Of a DNA stretch of 64,000 nucleotides, positions 56,675 through 64,000 are shown piece after piece. Position numbers and translations under genes: made by a program. Numbering within the stretch: the first letter of the stretch is position 1; the number at the start of each line of letters is the position of its first letter. The stretch is from Alphaproteobacteria bacterium (lineage in GTDB: Bacteria > Pseudomonadota > Alphaproteobacteria > Rhodobacterales > Rhodobacteraceae): assembly GCA_030427145.1 (NCBI GenBank), contig JAUHWT010000010.1, forward strand, positions 1-64,000, written 5' to 3'. Under the pieces are notes generated by a model. The model had not been told where the DNA came from and ran no database searches. It saw only the letters and a list, made by a program, of their open reading frames with translations.

Positions 56675-58569
56675 TCCGCCGCCTGTTCCTGGAGTTCGGT
56701 GACGTGCGGTTCCTCCTCCAGCATCCAGGAAAATTCCTGTTTGAGGGTGCCGCGGATGTAGTAGCCCACGGCGAGGCCGATGAGACCGGCGGGGATGGCG
56801 ACCCTGAGAATGACGGGAAGCTGTTCGACAAGGATGAAATCAGCGCCGCGGGCGGACAGGGCAACCTGGGCGGTGAAGGCGCGCATGGTTGCGCCGGCCA
56901 CGGCCATGACGAGGCCGGTCAGAATCGGCAGGCGGCTGAGGATGCGGTCCGCGCCGCTGCGCCAGGCATCGGTGATGAGGATGACCATGAGGGCCAGAAC
57001 CGGGCCGAGCATGGCCTGGGGGGCCTCATATTCAAAGGCGTAGCGTAGAACGGAGAGGAAGTTGTCGCGCACGGGTTCCCAGCCGACGGCGAAAGTGGTT
57101 GCCATGATGTTGTAGAGCACGCGGCAGCCGACGGAGGCAAAGGCGGCAACGGCAAGCACCTGGAGCAGATCGGGGAGCCATCGCGCCCAGTTATCAGTGA
57201 AGATGTTGCGCCAGGTGCCCTGGCGGCTGGCCTCCTGGTGGTAGCGGATCGCCAGAAACAGGGCGAGCGCGTAGGTCAGGAGCGCGAAGAACATGGTCAG
57301 GAGCGCGAGGCCCATCTGACTCTGGCCCGTGGCGGAATTGGCGCTGGTTACGGAATTCTGGCCGAAGAAAAGGCCATAGATAAACGTGACGGTCAGGACG
57401 GCGAGGGTTGAGCGGGACCAGAGGACCATGTCGATGCTGTCGCGGTCGAGGGCGTGGTTTCCGTCGCTGACGAACTCCATCAGGCTGCTGCGGGCGAGAC
57501 CCATCTGATGTTCGTTTTCGGTGATGTCGTCGGTACCGTTGCGCGTCCAGCCAAGGCGTTCGGCCTCGGCAGCGGTCGGGACGATCTCGTGTTCTACATA
57601 AAGGACGCAGAGGACGCAGACATCCATCGCGAGGCGTTCGGCCTCCTCCGCGATTTTTTCCCAGACGGCAAACATGCGGGCGTTGCCGTTTTCGTCGGTG
57701 GTGTCCTGCTCGCCCGTGGTGAGTGTGTCGAGGTCGAGGACCAGGCGGCCGATGCGTTTGCTGACATCGGCCTCGATGTCGGAGAAGCCGTCGCGGATGA
57801 CCGCGCGGCTGAGGTGGAGTTTGTCCTCCAGCACCCAGGCACGGAAGGCCATGATTTTGCGCAGGTCGGTGCTGAACTGGTGGGGTTCGTTGAGGATGCC
57901 GCCGGCGATGGATTCGCAATGGTGGATGCGCTGCCAGTCGCGGGGGGCGATGAGGTAGGTTTTGCCGTCGGCGTCGTCGATTTTGAGGGGTTTGCGCTTG
58001 AGCTGAACACTGCCCGCGATGAGGCGGGTCGGGATGCCGGAGAGGCGGTGAGCGAGGAAACGGATTTTTTCCTCGACGCGCAGGAGGATGGGAACGCTTG
58101 GGGCGAGGCCAACCATCACGAGGCTGACGCCGAGAGGGATCATGGGGTCTCCGGTGCGCTCGGGCGGCGGTGCGCATTCGCCGGTGCCGGCGGAGAGGTC
58201 CTGACCGCCGATCACGGCCTGCGGGGAGAAGCCGGTGACGGCGGTGTTGATGGCGGTTTGACAGTTTGTGGGAAGCTGCGGTGCGCCGACCTCGTCGGAG
58301 ATGCCGCCCGCCCCCGCGATTTCCAGCCCGAGCAGCGGGAAGAGAATTTCAACATAGGCGCAGAGGGTGAAGTAGATGACCAGGAGCAGCACGACATAGA
58401 CGAGATAGGCGCGCAGGTAGATGCCGCTTTTGCGCATCTTGGACGGAGTGAGGATTTCGATCAGCCGGGTCAGTTCGCGTGAGCCGTCATAGGACGGTCG
58501 CTGGAACTGGTCCCAGGCGAAGACAACAATTATGACGGCGCCGAAGATCAGCGCTACGGTATAGTCCAT
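56671..58569 (-). CDS. 632-aa polytopic membrane protein, function unknown
   Basis: Helices are predicted at about 4-20, 50-80, 142-160, then 393-410, 425-447, 475-500, 525-542, 553-573 and 585-606. A soluble domain of about 230 residues (165-390), rich in charged helices, lies between the third and fourth. The loop 83-140 holds three Cys (TNCQTAIN, TGECAPP region). The last 25 residues are acidic (MLEEEPHVTELQEQ). I recognise no family. AGAAGGA precedes the ATG at 58569. It overlaps the binding-protein gene downstream by 4 nt and lies 50 nt after a tiny secreted-peptide gene. The locus splits ccmAB from ccmCDG. Confidence 0.7.
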   Translation of the reverse strand: MDYTVALIFGAVIIVVFAWDQFQRPSYDGSRELTRLIEILTPSKMRKSGIYLRAYLVYVVLLLVIYFTLCAYVEILFPLLGLEIAGAGGISDEVGAPQLPTNCQTAINTAVTGFSPQAVIGGQDLSAGTGECAPPPERTGDPMIPLGVSLVMVGLAPSVPILLRVEEKIRFLAHRLSGIPTRLIAGSVQLKRKPLKIDDADGKTYLIAPRDWQRIHHCESIAGGILNEPHQFSTDLRKIMAFRAWVLEDKLHLSRAVIRDGFSDIEADVSKRIGRLVLDLDTLTTGEQDTTDENGNARMFAVWEKIAEEAERLAMDVCVLCVLYVEHEIVPTAAEAERLGWTRNGTDDITENEHQMGLARSSLMEFVSDGNHALDRDSIDMVLWSRSTLAVLTVTFIYGLFFGQNSVTSANSATGQSQMGLALLTMFFALLTYALALFLAIRYHQEASRQGTWRNIFTDNWARWLPDLLQVLAVAAFASVGCRVLYNIMATTFAVGWEPVRDNFLSVLRYAFEYEAPQAMLGPVLALMVILITDAWRSGADRILSRLPILTGLVMAVAGATMRAFTAQVALSARGADFILVEQLPVILRVAIPAGLIGLAVGYYIRGTLKQEFSWMLEEEPHVTELQEQAAE

Positions 58570-58619
58570 GCCGGGCAGTCCTTCTGGTGGTTTCCCAGGA
58601 AGGGACGGTCAGAAAAAGC

Positions 58620-58748
58620 TCAGTTGCACTGCTGAACGGCAGGATTGCAGGGGGCGTTTTGGGCCGACACGGACGCCGGAGCAAACATACTGGCGGCGGC
58701 TATTGCGACAGCCACAAATAAAGCCGTTCCATTACGCCGTTTTCTCAT
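58620..58748 (-). CDS. 42-aa secreted mini-protein with two cysteines
   Basis: Reading the minus strand from the ATG at 58748 gives MRKRRNGTALFVAVAIAAAS, then MFAPASVSAQNAPCNPAVQ and QCN. This is a textbook Sec signal (basic head, hydrophobic core, ASVSA-Q cleavage) leaving only about 13 residues, NAPCNPAVQQCN, with a likely Cys-Cys disulfide. The ribosome site is exceptional (GGAGGTGGAGG 7 nt upstream), which argues strongly for translation. It is followed after 50 nt by the membrane-protein gene, so it heads a three-gene minus-strand unit. The 58749-58947 remainder contains the presumed promoter and a nested palindrome. Confidence 0.65.
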   Translation of the reverse strand: MRKRRNGTALFVAVAIAAASMFAPASVSAQNAPCNPAVQQCN

Positions 58749-58813
58749 ACGAAAACCTCCACCTCCGAAACAATATGTTGGTTAATATACCACAAAGACG
58801 GGAAAATTAGAAG

Positions 58814-58847
58814 TCCAGTAAAATCGCTATACGATAGCACCACTGGA
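58814..58847. promoter_or_regulatory. nested palindrome between the mini-protein and ccmC
   Basis: Outer arms TCCAGT (58814-58819) and ACTGGA (58842-58847), inner arms GCTAT (58826-58830) and ATAGC (58834-58838). It lies upstream of both divergent transcription units (mini-protein and ccmC), in an AT-rich stretch with TATATT nearby on the minus strand; a regulator site is plausible. Confidence 0.4.
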
Positions 58848-58947
58848 ATACAGGGGCCGACCCGCCCCAGGATATTGTGAGACAAATCCGTGGGCGAATC
58901 GGCGCAAAACAGTTGCGCCCGTACGGGTGGCCAGGTAACTCATCGCC

Positions 58948-59676
58948 ATGAGCCTTTGGAAATACGCCAACCCTTCGGAATTCATGCGCATTACCGGACC
59001 GGTTTTGCCGGTGGTTTCGGTGTTGGCGGCGGCGTGCATGGCCGTGGGGCTGGGATGGGGTTTTTTCGCGACGCCAGATGACTATCAGCAGGGCTCGACG
59101 GTGAAGATCCTGTTTCTGCATGTGCCCGCGGCACTCATGGCGATCAACACCTGGTTCATGATGCTGGTGGCGTCGCTAATCTGGTTTATCCGGCGGCATC
59201 ACGTCTCAGCGCTGGCGGCGAAGGCGGCCGCTCCTGTCGGGGCGGTGATGACGGTGGTGACGCTGTTGACCGGGGCGATCTGGGGTGAGCCGATGTGGAA
59301 CACGGCCTGGGCCTGGGATCCGCGGCTGACGTCGTTTTTCATCCTGTTTGTGTTTTATCTGGGCTATATCGCGCTTTGGGCGGCGATTGAGGATCCGGAC
59401 AAGGCGGCGGATCTGACGGCGATTTTGTGCATGGTGGGATCGGTCTTTGCGGTTCTGTCGCGCTATGCGGTGTTTTTCTGGAGCCAGGGGCTGCATCAGG
59501 GGCCGTCTTTGTCGCTCGACAAGCAGGAAAACGTGCATGACGTGTTCTATTTCCCGCTGATCATAAGCATCGCGGGGTTTGTTCTGTTGTTCGTGGCGCT
59601 GGTTCTGATGCGGACGCGGACGGAGATCCGGCTGCGGCGGCTGCGGGCGTTGCAGGAGATGGAGGCGCACGCATGA
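58948..59676 (+). CDS. ccmC: haem delivery protein CcmC
   Basis: 242 aa, six helices. The WWD-type haem-handling loop is WNTAWAWDPRLTSFFILF (tryptophan-rich motif), flanked by the haem-ligand His residues in KILFLHVPAALM and SQGLHQGPSLS. It presents haem to CcmE. It starts MSLWKYANPSEFMRITG. ccmD overlaps its stop (ATGA). Confidence 0.95.
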   Translation: MSLWKYANPSEFMRITGPVLPVVSVLAAACMAVGLGWGFFATPDDYQQGSTVKILFLHVPAALMAINTWFMMLVASLIWFIRRHHVSALAAKAAAPVGAVMTVVTLLTGAIWGEPMWNTAWAWDPRLTSFFILFVFYLGYIALWAAIEDPDKAADLTAILCMVGSVFAVLSRYAVFFWSQGLHQGPSLSLDKQENVHDVFYFPLIISIAGFVLLFVALVLMRTRTEIRLRRLRALQEMEAHA

Positions 59677-59834
59677 TGCCGGAACTGGGCAAATATGCCG
59701 GGACGGTGCTCGCGGCCTATGGCGTGAGTATTGTTTTGCTGGGCGGGCTGACGGTTCTGTCGGTTTTGCGGGCGCGGAAGGTGCGTGAGGATCTGCGGCG
59801 TATCGAGGCCGGGCGAAGGGAGCGAAGCGAATGA
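59673..59834 (+). CDS. ccmD: haem exporter subunit CcmD
   Basis: 53 aa: MMPELGKYAGTVLAAYGVS, one helix at about 8-31, then a basic tail RARKVREDLRRIEAGRR. Size, position between ccmC and ccmG, the conserved Y-x(6)-AYG pattern and overlaps at both ends (ATGA) identify it. The second ATG at 59676 could be the true start. CcmD helps release holo-CcmE. Confidence 0.9.
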   Translation: MMPELGKYAGTVLAAYGVSIVLLGGLTVLSVLRARKVREDLRRIEAGRRERSE

Positions 59835-60373
59835 CAAAACGGAAATTCAATCCTCTGGTGCTGCTGCCTCCGCTTTTGTTTCTGGCGTTCGGGATTGCGG
59901 CCTGGGTTGGGCTGACGCGGGAAAATCCCGACGAGCTGCCGAGTGCCCTGGTGGGCCGGACCACGCCGAGTGTGGCGGGGCTCGCGCCAATGGATGGTGG
60001 GCCAGTGCCCTCCGATGAGGATCTGCGCGGCGATGGAATGAAGCTTGTCAATTTCTGGGCAAGCTGGTGCGGGCCGTGCCGGGCGGAGCATCCGCTGCTG
60101 ATGGAACTGGGTGAGAGCGAGGTTCCTGTGATCGGGATCAACTACAAGGACAGCGCCGACAATGCGGCCGGGTTCCTGGAGGAGCTTGGCAATCCCTATG
60201 ACAGTATTGGTGCCGATGCGGACGGGCGGTCCGGGATAGACTGGGGGATTTACGGTGTGCCGGAGACCTTTGTGGTTGGGCCGGACGGCGAGATCCTGCA
60301 TCGTCACCCGGGGCCGTTGACGGTGGACATTTTCAACAAACGGATACGGCCGCTGCTGGAAGGGCAGTCCTGA
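59831..60373 (+). CDS. ccmG: thiol:disulfide interchange protein CcmG (DsbE)
   Basis: 180 aa, N-terminal anchor helix (about 8-27) and a periplasmic thioredoxin fold with the redox motif NFWASWCGPCRAEHPLL near residue 80. The cis-Pro loop is GVPETFVVGPDGEI. It keeps apocytochrome c cysteines reduced for haem ligation. The stop is one nt before the TTG start of the M24 gene. Confidence 0.95.
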   Translation: MTKRKFNPLVLLPPLLFLAFGIAAWVGLTRENPDELPSALVGRTTPSVAGLAPMDGGPVPSDEDLRGDGMKLVNFWASWCGPCRAEHPLLMELGESEVPVIGINYKDSADNAAGFLEELGNPYDSIGADADGRSGIDWGIYGVPETFVVGPDGEILHRHPGPLTVDIFNKRIRPLLEGQS

Positions 60374-60374
60374 T

Positions 60375-61532
60375 TTGGAAAAGAACCTGCATTTTTCTCT
60401 GGATGAGTTTGCCGCCCGACAGGTGAAAACGATTGCGGAAATGCAGAAGAACGGCATCGAGGCGCTGGTCCTGTTTCGGCAGGAGAGCATGTACTGGCTG
60501 ACCGGGTATGACACGTTTGGATACGTGCATTTCCAGGCGATGGTTTTCACGGCGGCGGGGGATCTGGTGCTGCTGACGCGGTCGGCGGACCGGTTGCAGG
60601 CGGAGTTCACCTCCGTGGTGCCGGATGTGCGGATCTGGGTCGATGTGGAGAACGCGACCCCGGAGGCGGATCTGCTGGGAATTCTGGTGGAACTTGGGCT
60701 GACCGGGAAGACCCTCGGGGTTGAGTGGGAGGCCTATGGGCTGACGGCGGCCAAGGGGCGACGGGTTGAAGCGGCGCTGGCGGACGGGTTTCCGCTGGTG
60801 GATGCGTCCCTGCTGATCACGCGGCTCCGGGCCGTGAAGTCCCCGGCGGAGATCGCGCATGTGCGCCGTGCGGCGGACCTGGCCGATGCGGGGCTGGAGG
60901 CGGCAGTGGCTGCGACCGGACCTGGGGCGTTTGAGGGCGACATTCTGGCCGATTTGCAGGGGGCGATTTACCGCGGCGGCGGCGATGATCCGGCCAATGA
61001 GCAGATCATCGGATCCGGTGATGGCGCGTTGATGTGCCGGTATTTCACCGGGCGGCGGCATCTGGAGGCGAATGACCTTCTGACGCTCGAGTTCGCCGCG
61101 GGCTGGCGGCACTACCATGCGGCGCTGATGCGGACGGTTGTGGTGGGTGAGGTTCCGGCCGGGCTGGAGGACATGCATAAGGGTGCGCATGAGGCTTTGC
61201 TCGCCTGCGAGGAAGCGATGCGGCCAGGGGAGCCGGCGGGTGCGGTGTTTGACGCCCATGCGGTGACGCTCGACCGGCTGGGCATGACGGATTTTCGGCT
61301 GAATGCCTGCGGGTATTCGCTGGGCACGACCTTTGCCCCGAACTGGATGGACTGGCCGATGTTTTACGCCGGGCAGAGCTACGAGATGCGGCCGGGCAAC
61401 GTGTTTTTTGCCCATATGATCCTGTTTGACGCGGACCGCGGGCTGGCGATGACGCTGGCGCGGACCTCGCTGATTACGGAAACGGGGGCGGAGCCGCTGT
61501 CGAAGGCGTCGCTTGAGATGATCCGGCGCTGA
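60375..61532 (+). CDS. M24 (pita-bread) family hydrolase, creatinase/DoeA-like
   Basis: 385 aa from a TTG at 60375 (MEKNLHFSLDEFAARQVKT). The N-terminal creatinase domain (1-150, with LFRQESMYWLTGYDT) is followed by a pita-bread domain (160-385). The usual metallopeptidase ligands are not conserved: where D and D are expected it has LTLEFAAGWRHYHAALMRT. This points to a metal-independent creatinase or ectoine-hydrolase-like enzyme rather than Xaa-Pro peptidase. It follows ccmG by one nucleotide but has no clear link to cytochrome maturation. The substrate is uncertain. Confidence 0.8.
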   Translation: MEKNLHFSLDEFAARQVKTIAEMQKNGIEALVLFRQESMYWLTGYDTFGYVHFQAMVFTAAGDLVLLTRSADRLQAEFTSVVPDVRIWVDVENATPEADLLGILVELGLTGKTLGVEWEAYGLTAAKGRRVEAALADGFPLVDASLLITRLRAVKSPAEIAHVRRAADLADAGLEAAVAATGPGAFEGDILADLQGAIYRGGGDDPANEQIIGSGDGALMCRYFTGRRHLEANDLLTLEFAAGWRHYHAALMRTVVVGEVPAGLEDMHKGAHEALLACEEAMRPGEPAGAVFDAHAVTLDRLGMTDFRLNACGYSLGTTFAPNWMDWPMFYAGQSYEMRPGNVFFAHMILFDADRGLAMTLARTSLITETGAEPLSKASLEMIRR

Positions 61533-61574
61533 AGCGTTCGGCAGTGAAATTCAGGGAAAACGGTAGTTCGGATT

Positions 61575-62423
61575 ATGACTTCATCCAGCCATTACATTGA
61601 CCGCGACATTGAGGATTTTCTGATCGCGACGGTGCGCGACGCGGCGGCAAAGGCGATCATGCCGCGGTTTCGCAATCTGTCAGGCGCGGAGGTTTCGCAG
61701 AAAACCGGGGAGACCGATCTGGTAACGCTGGCCGATACCGAGGCCGAACGGATGATGACGGAGGCCATTCGGCGGGAGCTGCCGGAGGCGATTGTTGTCG
61801 GCGAGGAGGCCGTGTCGGCGGACCCTTCCCTGCTGGGCCGGATTGAGGGCGCGCCGTTCTGCGTCATTCTGGATCCGGTGGACGGGACGTGGAATTTTGC
61901 CCATGGCCTGGGGCTGTTTGGGGTCATTCTGGCCGTATGCCGCTACGGGGAGCCGGTCTATGGGTTGCTTTATGATCCGGTGACGGATGACATGATCGGC
62001 GGGAATATGGGCCGTGGGGCGTTTCGCGGGATTGAGCGGCTGAAGCGGGAGAAGCTGCGGGCCTCGGCCAAGACGGAGCTTGGCACGCTCTCGGGGTATA
62101 TCCCGCTGAACGTTTTTCCGCGGGAGGTTCAGCCGGACCTGGTGGCGGCGGTGCCGGAGTTTTTGCGCATTCTGAACCTGCGCTGTGCGGTGCATGAGTA
62201 CCGTATGGTGGCGCAGGGGCATATGGATTTCTGTCTCTCGGGGACGCTGAACAGCTGGGATCACGCGGCGGGAAGTCTGGTGGTGCGGGAGGCTGGAGGA
62301 GTGTCGAAGATGCTGACCGGTGAGCCGTATTCGGCGGCGGTGAACAGCGGGTATCTGCTGACGGCGGGGACGTCGGCCGCGTGGAATGCGCTGGCGGAGC
62401 GGTTTGCGTTTTTGGTGAGGTAG
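61575..62423 (+). CDS. inositol monophosphatase family phosphatase
   Basis: 282 aa. Metal-site motifs are complete: VVGEEAV (Glu), ILDPVDGTWNFAHGL (motif A, DPVDGT) and SWDHAAGSLVVREAGG (motif B, WDxAAG). A Mg-dependent phosphatase acting on inositol-1-phosphate, histidinol phosphate or similar sugar phosphates; the substrate cannot be set from sequence. The start is the ATG at 61575, 42 nt after the M24 gene. Confidence 0.88.
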   Translation: MTSSSHYIDRDIEDFLIATVRDAAAKAIMPRFRNLSGAEVSQKTGETDLVTLADTEAERMMTEAIRRELPEAIVVGEEAVSADPSLLGRIEGAPFCVILDPVDGTWNFAHGLGLFGVILAVCRYGEPVYGLLYDPVTDDMIGGNMGRGAFRGIERLKREKLRASAKTELGTLSGYIPLNVFPREVQPDLVAAVPEFLRILNLRCAVHEYRMVAQGHMDFCLSGTLNSWDHAAGSLVVREAGGVSKMLTGEPYSAAVNSGYLLTAGTSAAWNALAERFAFLVR

Positions 62424-62535
62424 GGGCGGCTCGCGCGCGTACCAACCACCCTGCCCGGCGGTGAAGCCGGGCTGTGTCGACCCTCCGCCGTGTGTACGTT
62501 TCATTGTGGCGTCTTACCTGTATCCCTGACCTGAG

Positions 62536-62675
62536 GCGCGACGCGCCATGAACGACTTCGGGAGGGCTCCGACCCGACGGGTTGGAGAGAATTTCTCAAA
62601 GCCCTCGGATCACTGTGCAATTCAAGACGTCGGGTATGCCCTCCCTGGGAGGAAGTCGGGCATGGCGCGTCGTGC
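62536..62675. repeat. noncoding element with 30-38 nt imperfect inverted repeats and internal hairpins
   Basis: The left arm 62536-62567 (starts GCGCGACGCGCCATG, ends GGGAGGGC) and right arm 62638-62675 (starts GCCCTCCC, ends GGCGCGTCGTGC) are complementary over nearly their whole length apart from a six-base bulge and a few mismatches. The loop holds TCCGACCC/GGGTTGGA (62568-62586) and GAGA/TCTC (62587-62597). The 62424-62752 gap has no supported gene. Either a structured RNA or a small repeat element. Confidence 0.6.
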
Positions 62676-62752
62676 CGACACGCCGGGAGAGTTGCGGGGA
62701 CAGCGCGATGTGACTGCCGAGGCAACCGGGACACAACGTTTGGGGCAGCGGC

Positions 62753-63367
62753 TCAGGCCGCCCGGTCGTCCTCGGGGTCGAGCATGTAGCCCTGGAGCAT
62801 GGGGAACTGGCTCATGACAAAGGCAAAGTTGGCGAGCGGCAGGATGAATGTGCGAAAATTCACCCAGGTGTCCGTGCCGAAACCGCGCCAGACAACCTCG
62901 TTCAGGACGGCGAGAACGACATAGAACAGGACAAACCGCCGGGTGAGTTTCATCCAGCCCTCGTCCTGAAGCGGCACGAGTTCCTCCATGAGGTATTTCA
63001 GGTAGCTCACGCCACGGGCGAGACCGAAGGCCAGGATGCCGGCGAAGAGCAGGTAGAGGATGGTAGGCTTCATCTTCACGAAGGTGTCGTCGCGCAGGAT
63101 GAGCGTCAGGCCGCCGAAGATTACGACCACCACGGCCGTGATCACCGCCATTTTGGGCAGGTGGCGGGTCAGGAACCAGCTTGCGGCAAGGGTGGCGAGG
63201 ATGGTTGGGATAAAGACCTTGGTTGAAAACAGGATCTGCTCAAGCTGGCGCTCCATGGTTTCCAGCCCCTCCGGCACGGGGGCGAAACGATAGGCCAGGA
63301 AAAACACGGCGATGGGACCAATCTCCAGCACCAGTTTCAGAATTGGATTGATTTTGCGTTGTGTCAT
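62753..63367 (-). CDS. yciB: inner-membrane septation protein YciB/IspZ
   Basis: 204 aa with five or six helices. Family marks: LKLVLEIGPIAVFFLAYRFA at the start, PKMAVITAVVVVIFGGLTLILRDDTFVKMKPTILY in the middle, and RFVLFYVVLAVLNEVVWR...TDTWVNFR before the end. It influences cell-envelope synthesis and division. Its location beside ccm genes and the DMT gene is typical for Rhodobacteraceae. Confidence 0.93.
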   Translation of the reverse strand: MTQRKINPILKLVLEIGPIAVFFLAYRFAPVPEGLETMERQLEQILFSTKVFIPTILATLAASWFLTRHLPKMAVITAVVVVIFGGLTLILRDDTFVKMKPTILYLLFAGILAFGLARGVSYLKYLMEELVPLQDEGWMKLTRRFVLFYVVLAVLNEVVWRGFGTDTWVNFRTFILPLANFAFVMSQFPMLQGYMLDPEDDRAA

Positions 63368-63388
63368 GCCTGCCCTTTATCCCGGCTG

Positions 63389-64000
63389 TCAGCCAAATTC
63401 CACAATTACCGCACCCAGGGCGATCAGGATTATGAGAAATCCGCGCATGGCGCCGACCTTTTCGCCGAGGAAGGCCCAGCCGATGAGCGCGGCGAAGACC
63501 ACCGAGGTTTCGCGGAGGACCGCGGCTTCGCCCACCTTGTCGAGACGGGTGGCGAGCATGACGGAGCCGAAGCTGATATAGGCCACCAGGCCGCCGATGA
63601 GGCCGCGGCGCATCAGCGGGGCCAGTGCGGGCGGGTCGTACATGGTGCGGTAGCGGATGAGGGCTATTACCGGGAACACCAGCCCGTCGACCACGAAGAA
63701 CCAGGCGAGGAAGGTGAACGGGTCTGGCGTGGCGCGGATGCCATAGGCGTCATAGGTGGTGTAGAGTGCCACGAAGAAGCCGGTGAGCGTGGCCCAGGAC
63801 AGGGCGTTGACGAGGCGTTTGCGGTCGAGCGTTGCCGAGCGCACGTTTATGACGGCGAAGCACAGGATCGAACCGGAGAGCAGGAGCAGACCCAGCCACT
63901 GCACGACCGAGAAGTGTTCGTGGAACACGATGGTGGCTCCGATCACGGTGACCAGAGGCCCCATACCGCGCACGATTGGGTAGACGACGGTGAAATCGCC
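63389..64000 (-). CDS. EamA/DMT-superfamily transporter (partial, N-terminus off the right edge)
   Basis: The last 203 codons are present; reading continues upstream to the window edge (GDFTVVYPIVRGMGPL). The end of one EamA domain (VIGATIVFHEHFSVVQWLGLLLLSGSILCF) and the whole second one (to AFLGEKVGAMRGFLIILIALGAVIV) are seen, with about seven helices. Members export metabolites or amino acids. It starts beyond the window and ends 21 nt before yciB. Confidence 0.88.
   Translation of the reverse strand, partial: GDFTVVYPIVRGMGPLVTVIGATIVFHEHFSVVQWLGLLLLSGSILCFAVINVRSATLDRKRLVNALSWATLTGFFVALYTTYDAYGIRATPDPFTFLAWFFVVDGLVFPVIALIRYRTMYDPPALAPLMRRGLIGGLVAYISFGSVMLATRLDKVGEAAVLRETSVVFAALIGWAFLGEKVGAMRGFLIILIALGAVIVEFG

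Noticed and set aside
62640-62665. RNase P-like string (GAGGAAGTCGGGC)
   Set aside because: Only a few bases match the GAGGAAAGTCCGGGC core, and the other conserved regions and expected size of about 400 nt are missing.

Overview
The window is a GC-rich stretch of an alphaproteobacterial chromosome, most likely a marine Rhodobacteraceae (Roseobacter-type) bacterium. This rests on the gene families and their order (purM-purN, lptF-lptG-lptD-surA-pdxA-rsmA, DUF4167, prmC-prfA, DUF1499-ispG, RodZ-like/MarR/sdhE/XRE, infC, DUF1223-acnA, ccmABCDG-yciB), and on the many ATGA start/stop overlaps and TTG/GTG starts. No species can be named from this sequence alone. There is no prophage, insertion sequence or CRISPR array; one tRNA (CAU anticodon) lies at 17.7 kb.

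Region by region. (1) 0-8.5 kb: a partial cytochrome b561, then an envelope-type cluster: CDP-alcohol phosphatidyltransferase, LtaS-like sulfatase-fold enzyme and LPG-synthase-TM protein, followed by an ABC importer (Tat-exported binding protein, ATPase, double-length permease) translationally coupled to a GT4 glycosyltransferase. (2) 8.7-13.4 kb: a 1023-aa hybrid histidine kinase with its CheY-like partner, a GNAT acetyltransferase and a DUF454 protein. (3) 13.4-17.0 kb: a nitrogen-type operon (formate/nitrite-family channel, fused PP2C phosphatase/Ser-Thr kinase, cyanase) behind a textbook sigma-54 promoter and a long hairpin-rich leader. (4) 17.0-25.1 kb: a noncoding region with a probable small RNA, the tRNA, purM-purN, ndk, an ABC-F ATPase, marC, a clan-AA protease, holC and pepA. 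(5) 25.2-32.4 kb: LPS export and outer-membrane biogenesis (lptF, lptG, lptD, surA) overlapping into pdxA-rsmA. (6) 32.4-41.2 kb: DUF4167, prmC-prfA, a TetR regulator with two operators, DUF1254/1214, a porin, small proteins, DUF1499 and ispG. (7) 41.3-43.1 kb: an AT-richer accessory pocket with CcdAB toxin-antitoxin, a broken methyltransferase and an AbiJ-type putative defence gene. (8) 43.2-54.2 kb: RodZ-like protein, MarR, sdhE, XRE regulator, aspartate aminotransferase, an Ala/Glu repeat protein, infC (apparently starting at AUA), an LpxL-type acyltransferase, DUF1223 and acnA. (9) 54.4-64 kb: the cytochrome c maturation genes ccmAB...ccmCDG, split by a minus-strand module (42-aa secreted peptide, 632-aa membrane protein, periplasmic binding protein), then an M24-family hydrolase, an IMPase-family phosphatase, yciB and a partial DMT transporter.

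Best candidates for something undescribed: the peptide/membrane/binding-protein module inside the ccm cluster (55.7-58.75 kb); the sigma-54 plus structured-leader control of a channel/kinase-phosphatase/cyanase operon; a terminator-delimited intergenic small RNA near 17.5 kb; the envelope-lipid cluster at the left end; and two separate noncoding regions with long imperfect inverted repeats (51.15-51.29 and 62.54-62.68 kb).
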